From: Actinomadura parmotrematis
GTDB taxonomy: Bacteria; Actinomycetota; Actinomycetes; Streptosporangiales; Streptosporangiaceae
Assembly: GCF_019458805.1 (NCBI RefSeq)
Contig: NZ_JAIBOA010000002.1
Span: 1 to 64,000, forward strand
Direction: 5' to 3'
DNA: 64,000 nucleotides
Each line of letters begins with the position of its first letter. The first letter of the stretch is position 1. A model generated the notes under the pieces. It made no database searches and was not told the origin of the DNA. It saw only the letters and a list, made by a program, of their open reading frames with translations. The position numbers and the translations under genes were made by a program. Of this stretch, positions 41,545 through 48,897 are shown piece after piece.

Positions 41545-42024
41545 TCAGCCGCCGACGCGGCGCCAGGTGTCGGTCTGCCCGGACGTGACGGTGACGAGCG
41601 TGCGCCCGGACGCGCCCGGAACGGCCTTGATCTTCGGGATCGGCGCCGGGCACGCGGTGAACGTGATCAGGTAGCCGCGGCCCTGCGGCGCGGCCGTCCC
41701 GGTGCAGGTGAACCCGCCGGACTTCAGCGCGACGGCCCCGCTCGCCCTGATGACGAGCGTCGGGCGGCTGCCGTCCTCGTTGGCCGGCCCCCGCCACGTC
41801 CCCGCCGCCGACCCCTTCGCCTTCCGCGTGGCGGTCGCCCCCGCCGGCGCGGACGGACTCGCGGCCCGCGTCACCGCCCCTCCCGCCGGAGCCGAGGACG
41901 CCGCGGGCATCGACGGCGCCGCGGCCGACGACGTCGCCGCAGCCCGCGGACCGTCATCGGACCCGCAGCCCGCCGCGGCCGCCAGCGACGCCAGAACGAG
42001 AACCGGCGCGAGCACACGCTTCAT
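41545..42024 (-). CDS. small lipoprotein, 159 aa
   Basis: A 159-residue lipoprotein: signal peptide MKRVLAPVLVLASLAAAAGC with lipobox Cys20, then about 50 residues of Ala/Ser/Pro linker and a small beta-rich domain (GTWRGPANEDGSRPTLVIR, GGFTCTG, YLITFTACP, GRTLVTV) with two cysteines likely paired. Function unknown; probably surface-exposed. GGAAGG lies ten bases before ATG 42024. Confidence 0.7.
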   Translation of the reverse strand: MKRVLAPVLVLASLAAAAGCGSDDGPRAAATSSAAAPSMPAASSAPAGGAVTRAASPSAPAGATATRKAKGSAAGTWRGPANEDGSRPTLVIRASGAVALKSGGFTCTGTAAPQGRGYLITFTACPAPIPKIKAVPGASGRTLVTVTSGQTDTWRRVGG

Positions 42025-42095
42025 ATCGGGGGAGCCTTCCAGCACGAAGGACGAAACGCGCCCAAGGTACCCGCTGGAACTCCGGCCGCCCGCGC

Positions 42096-42416
42096 CTAGG
42101 TCGCGCCGGTCGCGCGGCGGACGGGGTAGCCCCAGCGGCGCAGGGCGCGCGTCATCGTCTCGGCGCCGGACGGGTTCGCGCTGTGCACGTAGATCATGCC
42201 GATGTCGTAGGGCCGGCCGTCGAACGCCGCCTCCTCCAGGACCGCCACGACCGGCATGATGCTGTCCTCCCCGCCGAGGTCGTGGTCGAGCCACAGCTCG
42301 TCGACGCGCGCGTCCCGGTGCTCCTCCAGAAGCCGGACGCCGGCCGCGCTCGTGCGGGCGACCCGCGTCGCGTGGGGCAGGGCGCGCAGGTCGTCCACTC
42401 CGAGGATCACCGCCAT
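42096..42416 (-). CDS. cyclic-phosphate-processing receiver-like (cREC) protein
   Basis: A 106-residue single-domain protein: MAVILGVDDLRALP, then ELWLDHDLGGEDSI and IYVHSANPSGAETM. The LDHDLG plus VHSANPxG combination is that of the cyclic-phosphate-processing receiver-like family (cREC_REC), thought to handle cyclic phosphate or NAD-derived signals. Its ATG 42416 shares one base with the stop of the GntR gene (TGATG), so it is translated by re-initiation and is the last gene of the sugar operon. A link between this domain and amino-sugar metabolism is not known to me. Confidence 0.78.
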   Translation of the reverse strand: MAVILGVDDLRALPHATRVARTSAAGVRLLEEHRDARVDELWLDHDLGGEDSIMPVVAVLEEAAFDGRPYDIGMIYVHSANPSGAETMTRALRRWGYPVRRATGAT

Positions 42417-43108
42417 CACCCCGAAGTATGGTCGAAGTGCAGCGTCGAGGTGATGCGGTAGCGGTCGCCGCGGTAGACCGAGCGGGCGTGCTCGACGGTG
42501 CGGCCCTCGACGTCCTCGGTGGTGCGCTGCACGCGCATCACCGGGAAGAACGGCGGGACGTCCAGCAGGTCGGCCTGGGCGGGGTCGGTGACGCCGGGTT
42601 CGAGGGTCTGGACGGCCTCGGCGGCGGTGATGCCGTAGCGGGTACGGAGCAGCCGGTAGAAGTTGCCGGTCTCCATGTCGGCGGGGGCGAGGCCGGGCAC
42701 GAGCGGCGCGGGCAGCTCCAGGTGCTCGATCGCGATCGGCTCGGCGTCCACCAGGCGGACGCGGACGACGCGCAGCACCACCGGCCCGAGCAGCGCGGCG
42801 CGCGCCGCCGGGGTGCGCGCCGGCCCGAACTCCACCACGTGGCTGGTCCACTCGCCCTGCGCGGGCGGGACGCCGAGGGCGCCCGCCAGCCGCTGCGTGA
42901 TCTTCTGCGGGCTGGTGAAGGTGCCGCGGCCGTGCTCGCGGACGAGCAGCCCGGACCGGACCAGCTCGGCCACCGCCGCCCGCACCGTCGGCCGCGACAC
43001 CCCGAGCGCGGCGGCGAGGTCGCGCTCGGACGGCAGGCCCGTGCCGGGCCCGGCGTCCTCGATGACCTCCAGCAGGTGCCGGCGGACCCGGTCGCGCTTG
43101 GCGGTCAC
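42416..43108 (-). CDS. GntR/HutC-family regulator 1
   Basis: A 230-residue regulator. The winged helix is GLPSERDLAAALGVSRPTVRAAVAEL with the wing LLVREHGRGTFTS; the UTRA effector domain spans about 90-230 (IAIEHLELPAPLVPGL, PPFFPVMRVQRTTEDVEGR). It belongs with DasR/NagR-like regulators that sense amino-sugar phosphates. GTG 43108 overlaps the hexosaminidase stop (GTGA). It is about 70 percent identical by eye, in the compared segments, to the regulator at 48009-48791 at the other end of the operon; the pair arose by duplication. Confidence 0.87.
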   Translation of the reverse strand: MTAKRDRVRRHLLEVIEDAGPGTGLPSERDLAAALGVSRPTVRAAVAELVRSGLLVREHGRGTFTSPQKITQRLAGALGVPPAQGEWTSHVVEFGPARTPAARAALLGPVVLRVVRVRLVDAEPIAIEHLELPAPLVPGLAPADMETGNFYRLLRTRYGITAAEAVQTLEPGVTDPAQADLLDVPPFFPVMRVQRTTEDVEGRTVEHARSVYRGDRYRITSTLHFDHTSG

Positions 43109-44637
43109 CGCACCGCCCGCGCCGCGCCCGGCGACCAGCGGCCGTCGTCGGCGGCGACCGCGCCGAGCGCCCGCAGCCGCGCCCAGTGCTCTTCGAGGCG
43201 CCCGCCGAACTCGGCGGGGTCGGCCGGGCCGCTCCAGGCGGTCTCGGCGAGCGCGCAGAGCCGCGGGTACAGCAGGTGCCGGACGTGCGCGGGCGTCGGC
43301 GCGAACTCGGTCCAGAGCTGCGCCTGCGTGCCGAGGACGCCGGGCCGCCCGCCCGCCGCGAGCGGCAGGCCGCCCGCCAGCGGGTCGAAGGCGAGGACGT
43401 CGGCGAGGGTGGTGACGACGCCGGGCTGGCCGGGCGGCTCGCCCGCGGCGTCGCTCTGCGGGTAGTCCAGGTAGGTGGACCGGTAGGGCGCGATGACGAC
43501 CTGGTGGCCGCGGGCGATCGACGCGCGGCCGTGCGCGGCGTCCCGCCAGGCCGTCAGCGTCATCGCGGGAGGCAGGTCGCCGTTGTCGTCGGCCTCGTCC
43601 CAGCAGACGGCGCGGCGCCCGTGCTCGGCGACCATCCCGGCGACGCGGCCGAGGAACCAGCCGTGCAGCGCGGCGGGCGCGGCGAGGCCGAGGTCGGCGG
43701 CGCGGGCGCGCGCGGCGGGGCTGCGCTCCCACTGGACGGTCGGGCACTCCTCGCCGCCGATGTGCAGGTAGCGGGCGGGGAAGACGGCCGCGACCTGGTC
43801 GATGACGGTGCGGCAGAAGTCGAAGACCTCCTCGTGGACGCCGAGGACGTCCTCGCTGATGCCCCAGCCGGTCCAGACGGGCAGCTCGCGGTCGGGCCGG
43901 TTGCCGAGGTGCGGGTAGGCGGCGAGGGCGGCGCGCGCGTGCCCCGGCATCTCGATCTCCGGGACGATCTCGACGCCGCGGGCGGCGGCGTGCGCGACGA
44001 GGCCGCGCAGCTCGGCCTGCGTGTAGAAGCCGCCGTGCGGGACGCCGTCGTGGCGGGGCGAGCCGGCCGGACCGATCATCGACTCGGTCCGCCAGGCGCC
44101 GACGTCGGTGAGGCGCGGCAGCCCGTCGATCTCCATCCGCCAGCCCTGGTCGTCGGTGAGGTGCAGGTGCAGCACGTTCAGCTTGTGCAGGGCGAGCTGG
44201 TCGACGAGGTCGTGCAGGTAGCCGAGGGGCTGGAAGTGGCGGGCGACGTCGATCATCAGGCCGCGCCAGGGGAGCCGCGGCGCGTCCTGGATCCGCGCGC
44301 ACGGCCAGCGCCAGGCGTCCGGCGGGGCGTCCGGGGCGAGCGCGGCGGGCGGCAGGAGCTGGCGGAGCGTCTGCACGCCCGCGAACAGGCCCGCCTCGGT
44401 GCCCGCCGTGAGGACGACCCGGTCGGGCTCGATGTCGAGGTCGTAGCCGTCGCCGTCGCCGCCGGTGAGGGCGAGCGCGATCTGCGGGCCGGACGCGGTG
44501 CGGGGCCGGTCGCCGAGGTAGCCGGCGAGCAGCGCGGCGGGCCGCTCGGCGCCGGGCCCGGCGGTGAGGTGCAGGTGCGCGGGCAGGACGAACTCGCCGG
44601 GCCGGACGGCGAGCCCGGAGGGACGCGGAAGGATCAC
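43105..44637 (-). CDS. GH20 beta-N-acetylhexosaminidase
   Basis: A 510-residue GH20 enzyme with an N-terminal GH20b domain (about 1-115) and a TIM barrel starting RLPWRGLMIDVARHF. LNVLHLHLTDDQGWRMEI and EIVPEIEMPGHARAALAAYP are standard. The catalytic pair, normally Asp-Glu in HIGGDE, is Glu296-Glu297 (HIGGEECPTVQW). The substrate acetamido group is the usual nucleophile, positioned by that Asp, so the change may alter rate or specificity. No signal peptide: it should split imported chitobiose-like oligomers inside the cell. GTG 44637 starts the gene, 51 bases after the permease. Confidence 0.9.
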   Translation of the reverse strand: MILPRPSGLAVRPGEFVLPAHLHLTAGPGAERPAALLAGYLGDRPRTASGPQIALALTGGDGDGYDLDIEPDRVVLTAGTEAGLFAGVQTLRQLLPPAALAPDAPPDAWRWPCARIQDAPRLPWRGLMIDVARHFQPLGYLHDLVDQLALHKLNVLHLHLTDDQGWRMEIDGLPRLTDVGAWRTESMIGPAGSPRHDGVPHGGFYTQAELRGLVAHAAARGVEIVPEIEMPGHARAALAAYPHLGNRPDRELPVWTGWGISEDVLGVHEEVFDFCRTVIDQVAAVFPARYLHIGGEECPTVQWERSPAARARAADLGLAAPAALHGWFLGRVAGMVAEHGRRAVCWDEADDNGDLPPAMTLTAWRDAAHGRASIARGHQVVIAPYRSTYLDYPQSDAAGEPPGQPGVVTTLADVLAFDPLAGGLPLAAGGRPGVLGTQAQLWTEFAPTPAHVRHLLYPRLCALAETAWSGPADPAEFGGRLEEHWARLRALGAVAADDGRWSPGAARAVR

Positions 44638-44688
44638 GGGGGCCTTTCGGGGAGCGCGGGACGCGGGAGGCGGAACGCGGGGCGGGCG

Positions 44689-45519
44689 TCAGCCCTTGAC
44701 CGCGCCGGCGGTCATGCCGGCCACCAGCCGGCGCTGGATGATCATGAAGAAGGCCACCACGGGCAGCGCGAACAGCGTGGAGCCCGCGATGAGGCCGCCG
44801 TAGTCGGTGCCGAGGTTGGTGGAGAAGGAGGCGAGCCAGACCGGCAGCGTGTACCGGGACTGGTCCTTCATCATCACGTAGGCGTACAGGTAGTCGTTCC
44901 AGGCGACGATGAAGGAGAACACGCTCGCCGCGATGATGCCGGGAGTCACCAGCGGCAGCAGGATGGTGCGCATGACGGTGAGCTGCCCGGCGCCATCCAC
45001 CATCGCGGCCTCCTCCAGTTCCTTCGGCACGCCGTGCAGGAAGCCGCGCATCACCCAGATGGTGAGCGGCAGCACGAACGCGGTGTAGGTGACGATGAGG
45101 CCGAGCAGGGTGTCCAGCAGGTCCAGGCTCTTCAGGCTGAGGAACAGCGGGATGAGCAGCGCCGGCCCCGGGATCATCTGCACGGCGAGGACGCCGATGA
45201 GGAACCCGCGGCGGCCCGGGAAGGTGAACCGGGTGAGCGCGACGGCGGCCAGGAACGCCACCGCGATCGCGACCGCCACCACCACGCCCGTCACGATGAG
45301 GCTGTTGGCGAGGTAGGCGGGGAAGTGCGGCTTGCCGACGGCGCCCGCGAAGTTGCCGAGCGTCAGCGGGAACGGCAGGAACCGCGGCGTCGCCGTCAGC
45401 ATGTCGCCGGCCGGCTTGAACGCGCTGTTCACCATCCAGTACACCGGGAAGATCCACACGGCGCAGAACGCGGCGGCGGCCGCGTTCAGCGCGATCCGCG
45501 CGGGTCGCGATCGCTTCAC
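44689..45519 (-). CDS. sugar ABC transporter permease, MalG-like
   Basis: A 276-residue permease with six membrane helices and the coupling-helix EAA motif in ELEEAAMVDGAGQLTVMRTILLP (core EEAAMVDGAG). The CUT1-family C-terminal NDYLYAYVMM is present. It pairs with the permease encoded upstream (GTGA overlap). No ATPase gene is in the operon, as usual for actinomycete CUT1 importers that share the MsiK ATPase. Confidence 0.88.
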   Translation of the reverse strand: MKRSRPARIALNAAAAAFCAVWIFPVYWMVNSAFKPAGDMLTATPRFLPFPLTLGNFAGAVGKPHFPAYLANSLIVTGVVVAVAIAVAFLAAVALTRFTFPGRRGFLIGVLAVQMIPGPALLIPLFLSLKSLDLLDTLLGLIVTYTAFVLPLTIWVMRGFLHGVPKELEEAAMVDGAGQLTVMRTILLPLVTPGIIAASVFSFIVAWNDYLYAYVMMKDQSRYTLPVWLASFSTNLGTDYGGLIAGSTLFALPVVAFFMIIQRRLVAGMTAGAVKG

Positions 45520-46475
45520 AGCTCTTCTCCCGTCCGCACCAGGCGGCGCACGTAGTACCAGGTCAGCGCCATGAGCAGGCCGGTGGCGAGGACGGCGATC
45601 GCCGCTCCCTGCCCGTAGGACTGGCTCGCGAAGGCGCGGGTGAACGACCAGACGACGAGCGTGGACGTCGCGCCGTCCGGGCCGCCGTGGGTGAGCAGCC
45701 AGATCTGGTTGAACACGTTGAAGTCCCACACCACCGACAGGACGGTGACCAGCAGCAGGATCGACCGCAGGAACGGGACGGTGACGACGCGGAACCGCCG
45801 CCACGCCCCGGCGCCGTCGAGCGCGGCGGCCTCGTAGTAGTCGGCGGGGATCTGGGTGAGGCCGGCGTACAGGGTCAGCGCGACGAACGGCACCGACTGC
45901 CACACCACCAGCAGCCAGACGAGGACCAGCGACGACCAGGTGTGCGCCGTCCAGTCGTACTGGCCGAAGTCGCCGAACACGCGCAGGCGGGTCAGCATCC
46001 AGTTGACGACGCCGTAGGTGGGCTGGAACAGCCACGTCCACAGCATGGTCGCGGCGACGTTCGGGACGGCCCACGCGGTGATGAGCACGAGCGTGACGGC
46101 GGTCCGCATGCGCGGGCCGAGCGCGCGCATCAGCAGCGCGACGGCCGTCCCGATGGCGAGCGTGCCCCCGGCCATCGCGACGCAGAGCGCGGCGGTGCGG
46201 AGCAGCATCGGGACGATCTCGTCGCTGCCGAGCACCTTGGCGTAGTTGTCCAGCCCGGTCCATTCGGCGGTGCCGGTGAACAGGGTGCGCAGCCCGTAGT
46301 CCTGGAACGAGATCAGCACCAGCCGGACCAGCGGGTAGCCGACGACGAGGAGCAGGACGAGCGCGCCGGGCGCGAGCAGCAGGTAGGGCGTCGCGCGGCG
46401 GCGCCGGCGGGCCGCCGCCCCGGTGGGGGCGGCGGCGCGCGGCCGGGCCGGGCGGGCCTTGGTCAGGACCGTCAC
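45516..46475 (-). CDS. sugar ABC transporter permease, MalF-like
   Basis: A 319-residue CUT1 permease: Arg-rich N-terminus, six helices, and the EAA loop YYEAAALDGAGAWRRFRVVTVPFLR (core EAAALDGAGAW). LTHGGPDGATSTLVVWSFTRAF near the C-terminus is typical of MalF/DasB-like subunits. GTG 46475 overlaps the binding-protein stop by four bases, and its own stop overlaps the next permease, giving a tightly coupled importer. Confidence 0.88.
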   Translation of the reverse strand: MTVLTKARPARPRAAAPTGAAARRRRRATPYLLLAPGALVLLLVVGYPLVRLVLISFQDYGLRTLFTGTAEWTGLDNYAKVLGSDEIVPMLLRTAALCVAMAGGTLAIGTAVALLMRALGPRMRTAVTLVLITAWAVPNVAATMLWTWLFQPTYGVVNWMLTRLRVFGDFGQYDWTAHTWSSLVLVWLLVVWQSVPFVALTLYAGLTQIPADYYEAAALDGAGAWRRFRVVTVPFLRSILLLVTVLSVVWDFNVFNQIWLLTHGGPDGATSTLVVWSFTRAFASQSYGQGAAIAVLATGLLMALTWYYVRRLVRTGEEL

Positions 46476-47782
46476 GGCGCCGCGTTCAACGCCTGGGTGA
46501 GGTGGGCGTCGAACGCCTTGGCGGCCGCGTCGATCGGCGTCTTGCCGGTGGAGATGTCGCCGAAGAAGCTTTGCAGTGACTTGTCGCTCTCGATCGTCGC
46601 CCACCCGGGGCTCGCGGGCGTCGCGACGCTGCGCTTGGCGGCGTCGGAGAATGCCTTGAGCAGCGGGGTGCGGGTCGCGGCCGTCCGGTCGATCAGCTCG
46701 GTCGAGATCGGCGTCCAGCCGTCGAGGCCGACGATCGCGCTCGTCTGGACCTGCGGGTCGGTCGCGGCCTTGAGGTAGGCGAGGGCGAGCGCCCGGTTGG
46801 CGCTCTTGGCGGGGACGGCGAGGTCGGAGCCGCCGAGGAACACCGGCTGGTTGCCGGATGCGCCGGGGAACGGGAACGTCCCGAGGTCGTCCTTGAGCTT
46901 CGGGTCGATCTTCAGGACGGCGTTGACGCTGGTGTTGAGGATCGCCGACGTCTTGCCCTGCGCGAGGATCGCGTTGTAGTCGGGGGCGAGGTTGAACAGG
47001 TTGCGGGAGGCGGGCGTGGAGTAGGTGTTCTGGAACCGCTTCCAGTCCGCGAGGCCCTTCTGCGCCTGCGGGCTGGACAGCGCGCCGGCCCACTTGCCGT
47101 CCTTCTTCTCGGCGATCTGGCCGCCGGCGTCCCAGACGAACTGGACGCCGCCGAACCAGTACTGGCCGGGCATGTAGAAGGGCGAGAAGTCGGCGCCCTT
47201 CTCGGACTTGCCGATCTTGTCGAGGTCGGCGGTGAACTCGGCGAGGGTGGCCGGCGGCGCGGTGATCCCGGCCTTCGCCCAGATCTTCTTGTTGTAGACG
47301 ACGGCGCGCTCCCCGGCGAACAGCGGCGCCCCGTACAGCTTGCCGTCGATGGTCGCCGGGCCGGCGAGGCCGGGCAGCCAGGTCTGCCCGCGCGACAGCT
47401 CCTTGCCGTGGGCGGTGATGTCGGCGAGGCCGCCGGCGGCGGCGAACAGCGGCACGGCGGTGTTGCCGAGCTCGATGACGTCGGGCGGGTCGTGCTGCGC
47501 CAGCGCCGTCGTGATCTTGGTGTTGATGCCGTCCCACTCCTGGATCTGCACCTTCACCTGGGCGCCGGTGTCCTTGGTGAACCGGTCGCCGATCGCCTTG
47601 ACGGCGGCGTCGGACAGGTCGCCGTCCATGTACCAGACGGTGATCGTCTTCCCGGTGCCGGATCCGGGCCCGGCGATCCCGCCCGCCGCGGCCTTCCCGT
47701 CGTCGTCTCCGCCGCTCCCGCACGCCGTCGCGGTGCACGCGAGCGCGACGCTCGCGGCCAGCACGGCCATTCGCCTGTGCAT
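46472..47782 (-). CDS. sugar ABC transporter substrate-binding lipoprotein
   Basis: A 436-residue binding protein: signal peptide with lipobox Cys21 (TATAC-GSGG), then the CUT1 fold (ITVWYMDGDLSDAAVK, AQHDPPDVIELGNTAVP, VYNKKIWAKAG, GKTSAILNTS). It resembles NgcE/DasA-type amino-sugar binding proteins, in keeping with the GH20 enzyme in the operon; likely ligand is chitobiose or N-acetylglucosamine. ATG 47782 follows GGGAGGG. First gene of the operon SBP-permease-permease-GH20-GntR-cREC, probably induced when the GntR proteins release the operator at 47874-47886. Confidence 0.88.
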   Translation of the reverse strand: MHRRMAVLAASVALACTATACGSGGDDDGKAAAGGIAGPGSGTGKTITVWYMDGDLSDAAVKAIGDRFTKDTGAQVKVQIQEWDGINTKITTALAQHDPPDVIELGNTAVPLFAAAGGLADITAHGKELSRGQTWLPGLAGPATIDGKLYGAPLFAGERAVVYNKKIWAKAGITAPPATLAEFTADLDKIGKSEKGADFSPFYMPGQYWFGGVQFVWDAGGQIAEKKDGKWAGALSSPQAQKGLADWKRFQNTYSTPASRNLFNLAPDYNAILAQGKTSAILNTSVNAVLKIDPKLKDDLGTFPFPGASGNQPVFLGGSDLAVPAKSANRALALAYLKAATDPQVQTSAIVGLDGWTPISTELIDRTAATRTPLLKAFSDAAKRSVATPASPGWATIESDKSLQSFFGDISTGKTPIDAAAKAFDAHLTQALNAAP

Positions 47783-47862
47783 GTCGATCCCTCCCGGATC
47801 CGGGCGCCCCGGACCGCCTGGTCCGGGGCCGTTCTGCTGCGCCCCCGCGCTCGGTGGACCGA

Positions 47863-47892
47863 AGCGTGGCACCTGACCACTGGTCATGTCAA
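47863..47892 (-). promoter_or_regulatory. promoter of sugar operon (TTGACA-N18-CACGCT)
   Basis: On the minus strand a perfect TTGACA (47887-47892), 18 bases, then CACGCT (47863-47868). The spacer begins with the palindrome at 47874-47886, so a bound regulator would block polymerase. Confidence 0.5.
47874..47886. promoter_or_regulatory. operator-like palindrome TGACCACTGGTCA
   Basis: Six-base arms TGACCA/TGGTCA around one base, directly next to the -35 box of the sugar operon promoter. Candidate site for the GntR proteins. Confidence 0.55.
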
Positions 47893-47948
47893 CGGTCCGC
47901 GAACCCTTGCATTTCAGGCTCTTCGTGGCAGCATCACCGGTATGGAGA

Positions 47949-47963
47949 ATGACCTCTGGTCAT
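47949..47963. promoter_or_regulatory. operator-like palindrome ATGACCTCTGGTCAT
   Basis: Six-base arms ATGACC/GGTCAT around TCT, 46 bases before the divergent GntR gene at 48009. It shares TGACC-N3-GGTCA with the palindrome at 47874-47886, so one regulator may control both directions. Confidence 0.55.
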
Positions 47964-48008
47964 CTGGTGCGGTCACCGGCGGGGCGCGGTTGTTGGCACA
48001 ATGGGCCG

Positions 48009-48791
48009 GTGGCCAGCACCCGGCAGAGCTCGGAGCGTCCCGCCCCGGAGCGCCCGCACGCGGACCGCGCCGCCTCGACCCCGAAACGGGACCGGGTGCG
48101 GCGCCACCTCCTGGACGTCATCGAGAGCGCGGGACCGGGCACGAGCCTGCCGTCCGAGCGCGACCTCGCCGCCGAGCTCGCGGTGTCGCGGCCGACCGTC
48201 CGCGCCGCCATCGAGGAGCTGGTGGAGAGCGGCCTGCTCGTCCGCGAGCACGGGCGCGGCACCTTCACCAGCCCCCGCAAGATCACCCAGCGGCTGTCGG
48301 GCGGCGCCGCCGACGCCCTCGCGGTCCCGCCGGCCGAGGGCACCTGGCTGAGCCGCACCGTGCGGTTCGCGACGGCCCCGGCGGGCTGGGCGCGCGCGTC
48401 CCGCCTCGGCCTGTCCCCCGAGGACCCCGTCCTGCTGGTCACCCGCGTCCGCGTCGTGGACGGGTCGCCCATCGCGATCGAGCACCTGGAGCTGCCCGCC
48501 GCGCTCGTCCCGGGGCTCGCGCCCGAGGACATGGAGGCGGGCAACTTCTACCAGCTCCTCCGCCGCCGCTACGGCATCGCCGCCGCGCGGGCGACGCAGA
48601 CCCTCGAACCGGGCGTCACCGACCCCGCCGAGGCCGACCTGCTGGACGTCCCGCCGTTCTTCCCGGTGATGCGCGTGCAGCGCACCACCGAGGACGACAC
48701 CGGCCGCACCATCGAGCACACCCGCTCGGCCTACCGCGGCGACCGCTACCGCATCACCACCACGCTCCACTTCGACCACGCCTCGGGCTGA
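48009..48791 (+). CDS. GntR/HutC-family regulator 2
   Basis: A 260-residue paralogue of the regulator at 42416-43108, with a longer N-terminus (VASTRQSSERPAPERPHADR). DNA-binding core SERDLAAELAVSRPTVRAAI and wing LVREHGRGTFTS are near-identical to regulator 1, so both probably read the same operator; the UTRA domain (about 110-260) differs more, suggesting a different inducer. GTG 48009 lies six bases after CACAAT with no ribosome site, a probable leaderless start. Divergent from the importer operon across two palindromes. Confidence 0.85.
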   Translation: MASTRQSSERPAPERPHADRAASTPKRDRVRRHLLDVIESAGPGTSLPSERDLAAELAVSRPTVRAAIEELVESGLLVREHGRGTFTSPRKITQRLSGGAADALAVPPAEGTWLSRTVRFATAPAGWARASRLGLSPEDPVLLVTRVRVVDGSPIAIEHLELPAALVPGLAPEDMEAGNFYQLLRRRYGIAAARATQTLEPGVTDPAEADLLDVPPFFPVMRVQRTTEDDTGRTIEHTRSAYRGDRYRITTTLHFDHASG

Positions 48792-48897
48792 GCGGCGGGC
48801 GCGGCCGGCGACCCGTCCTGAAGCCTTTTCACGTTCGTGACCGGGGCGTTGCCCGATCGGCCCCGTCCCGTTACGGCGCGCCCGCACCGTCGTCACC

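Noticed and set aside
47874..47963. DasR-responsive elements (ACTGGTCTAGACCAGT-type)
   Set aside because: The palindromes have the half-sites facing outward (GACC-N-GGTC) and match only one half of the DasR consensus, so they are reported as generic GntR operator candidates.
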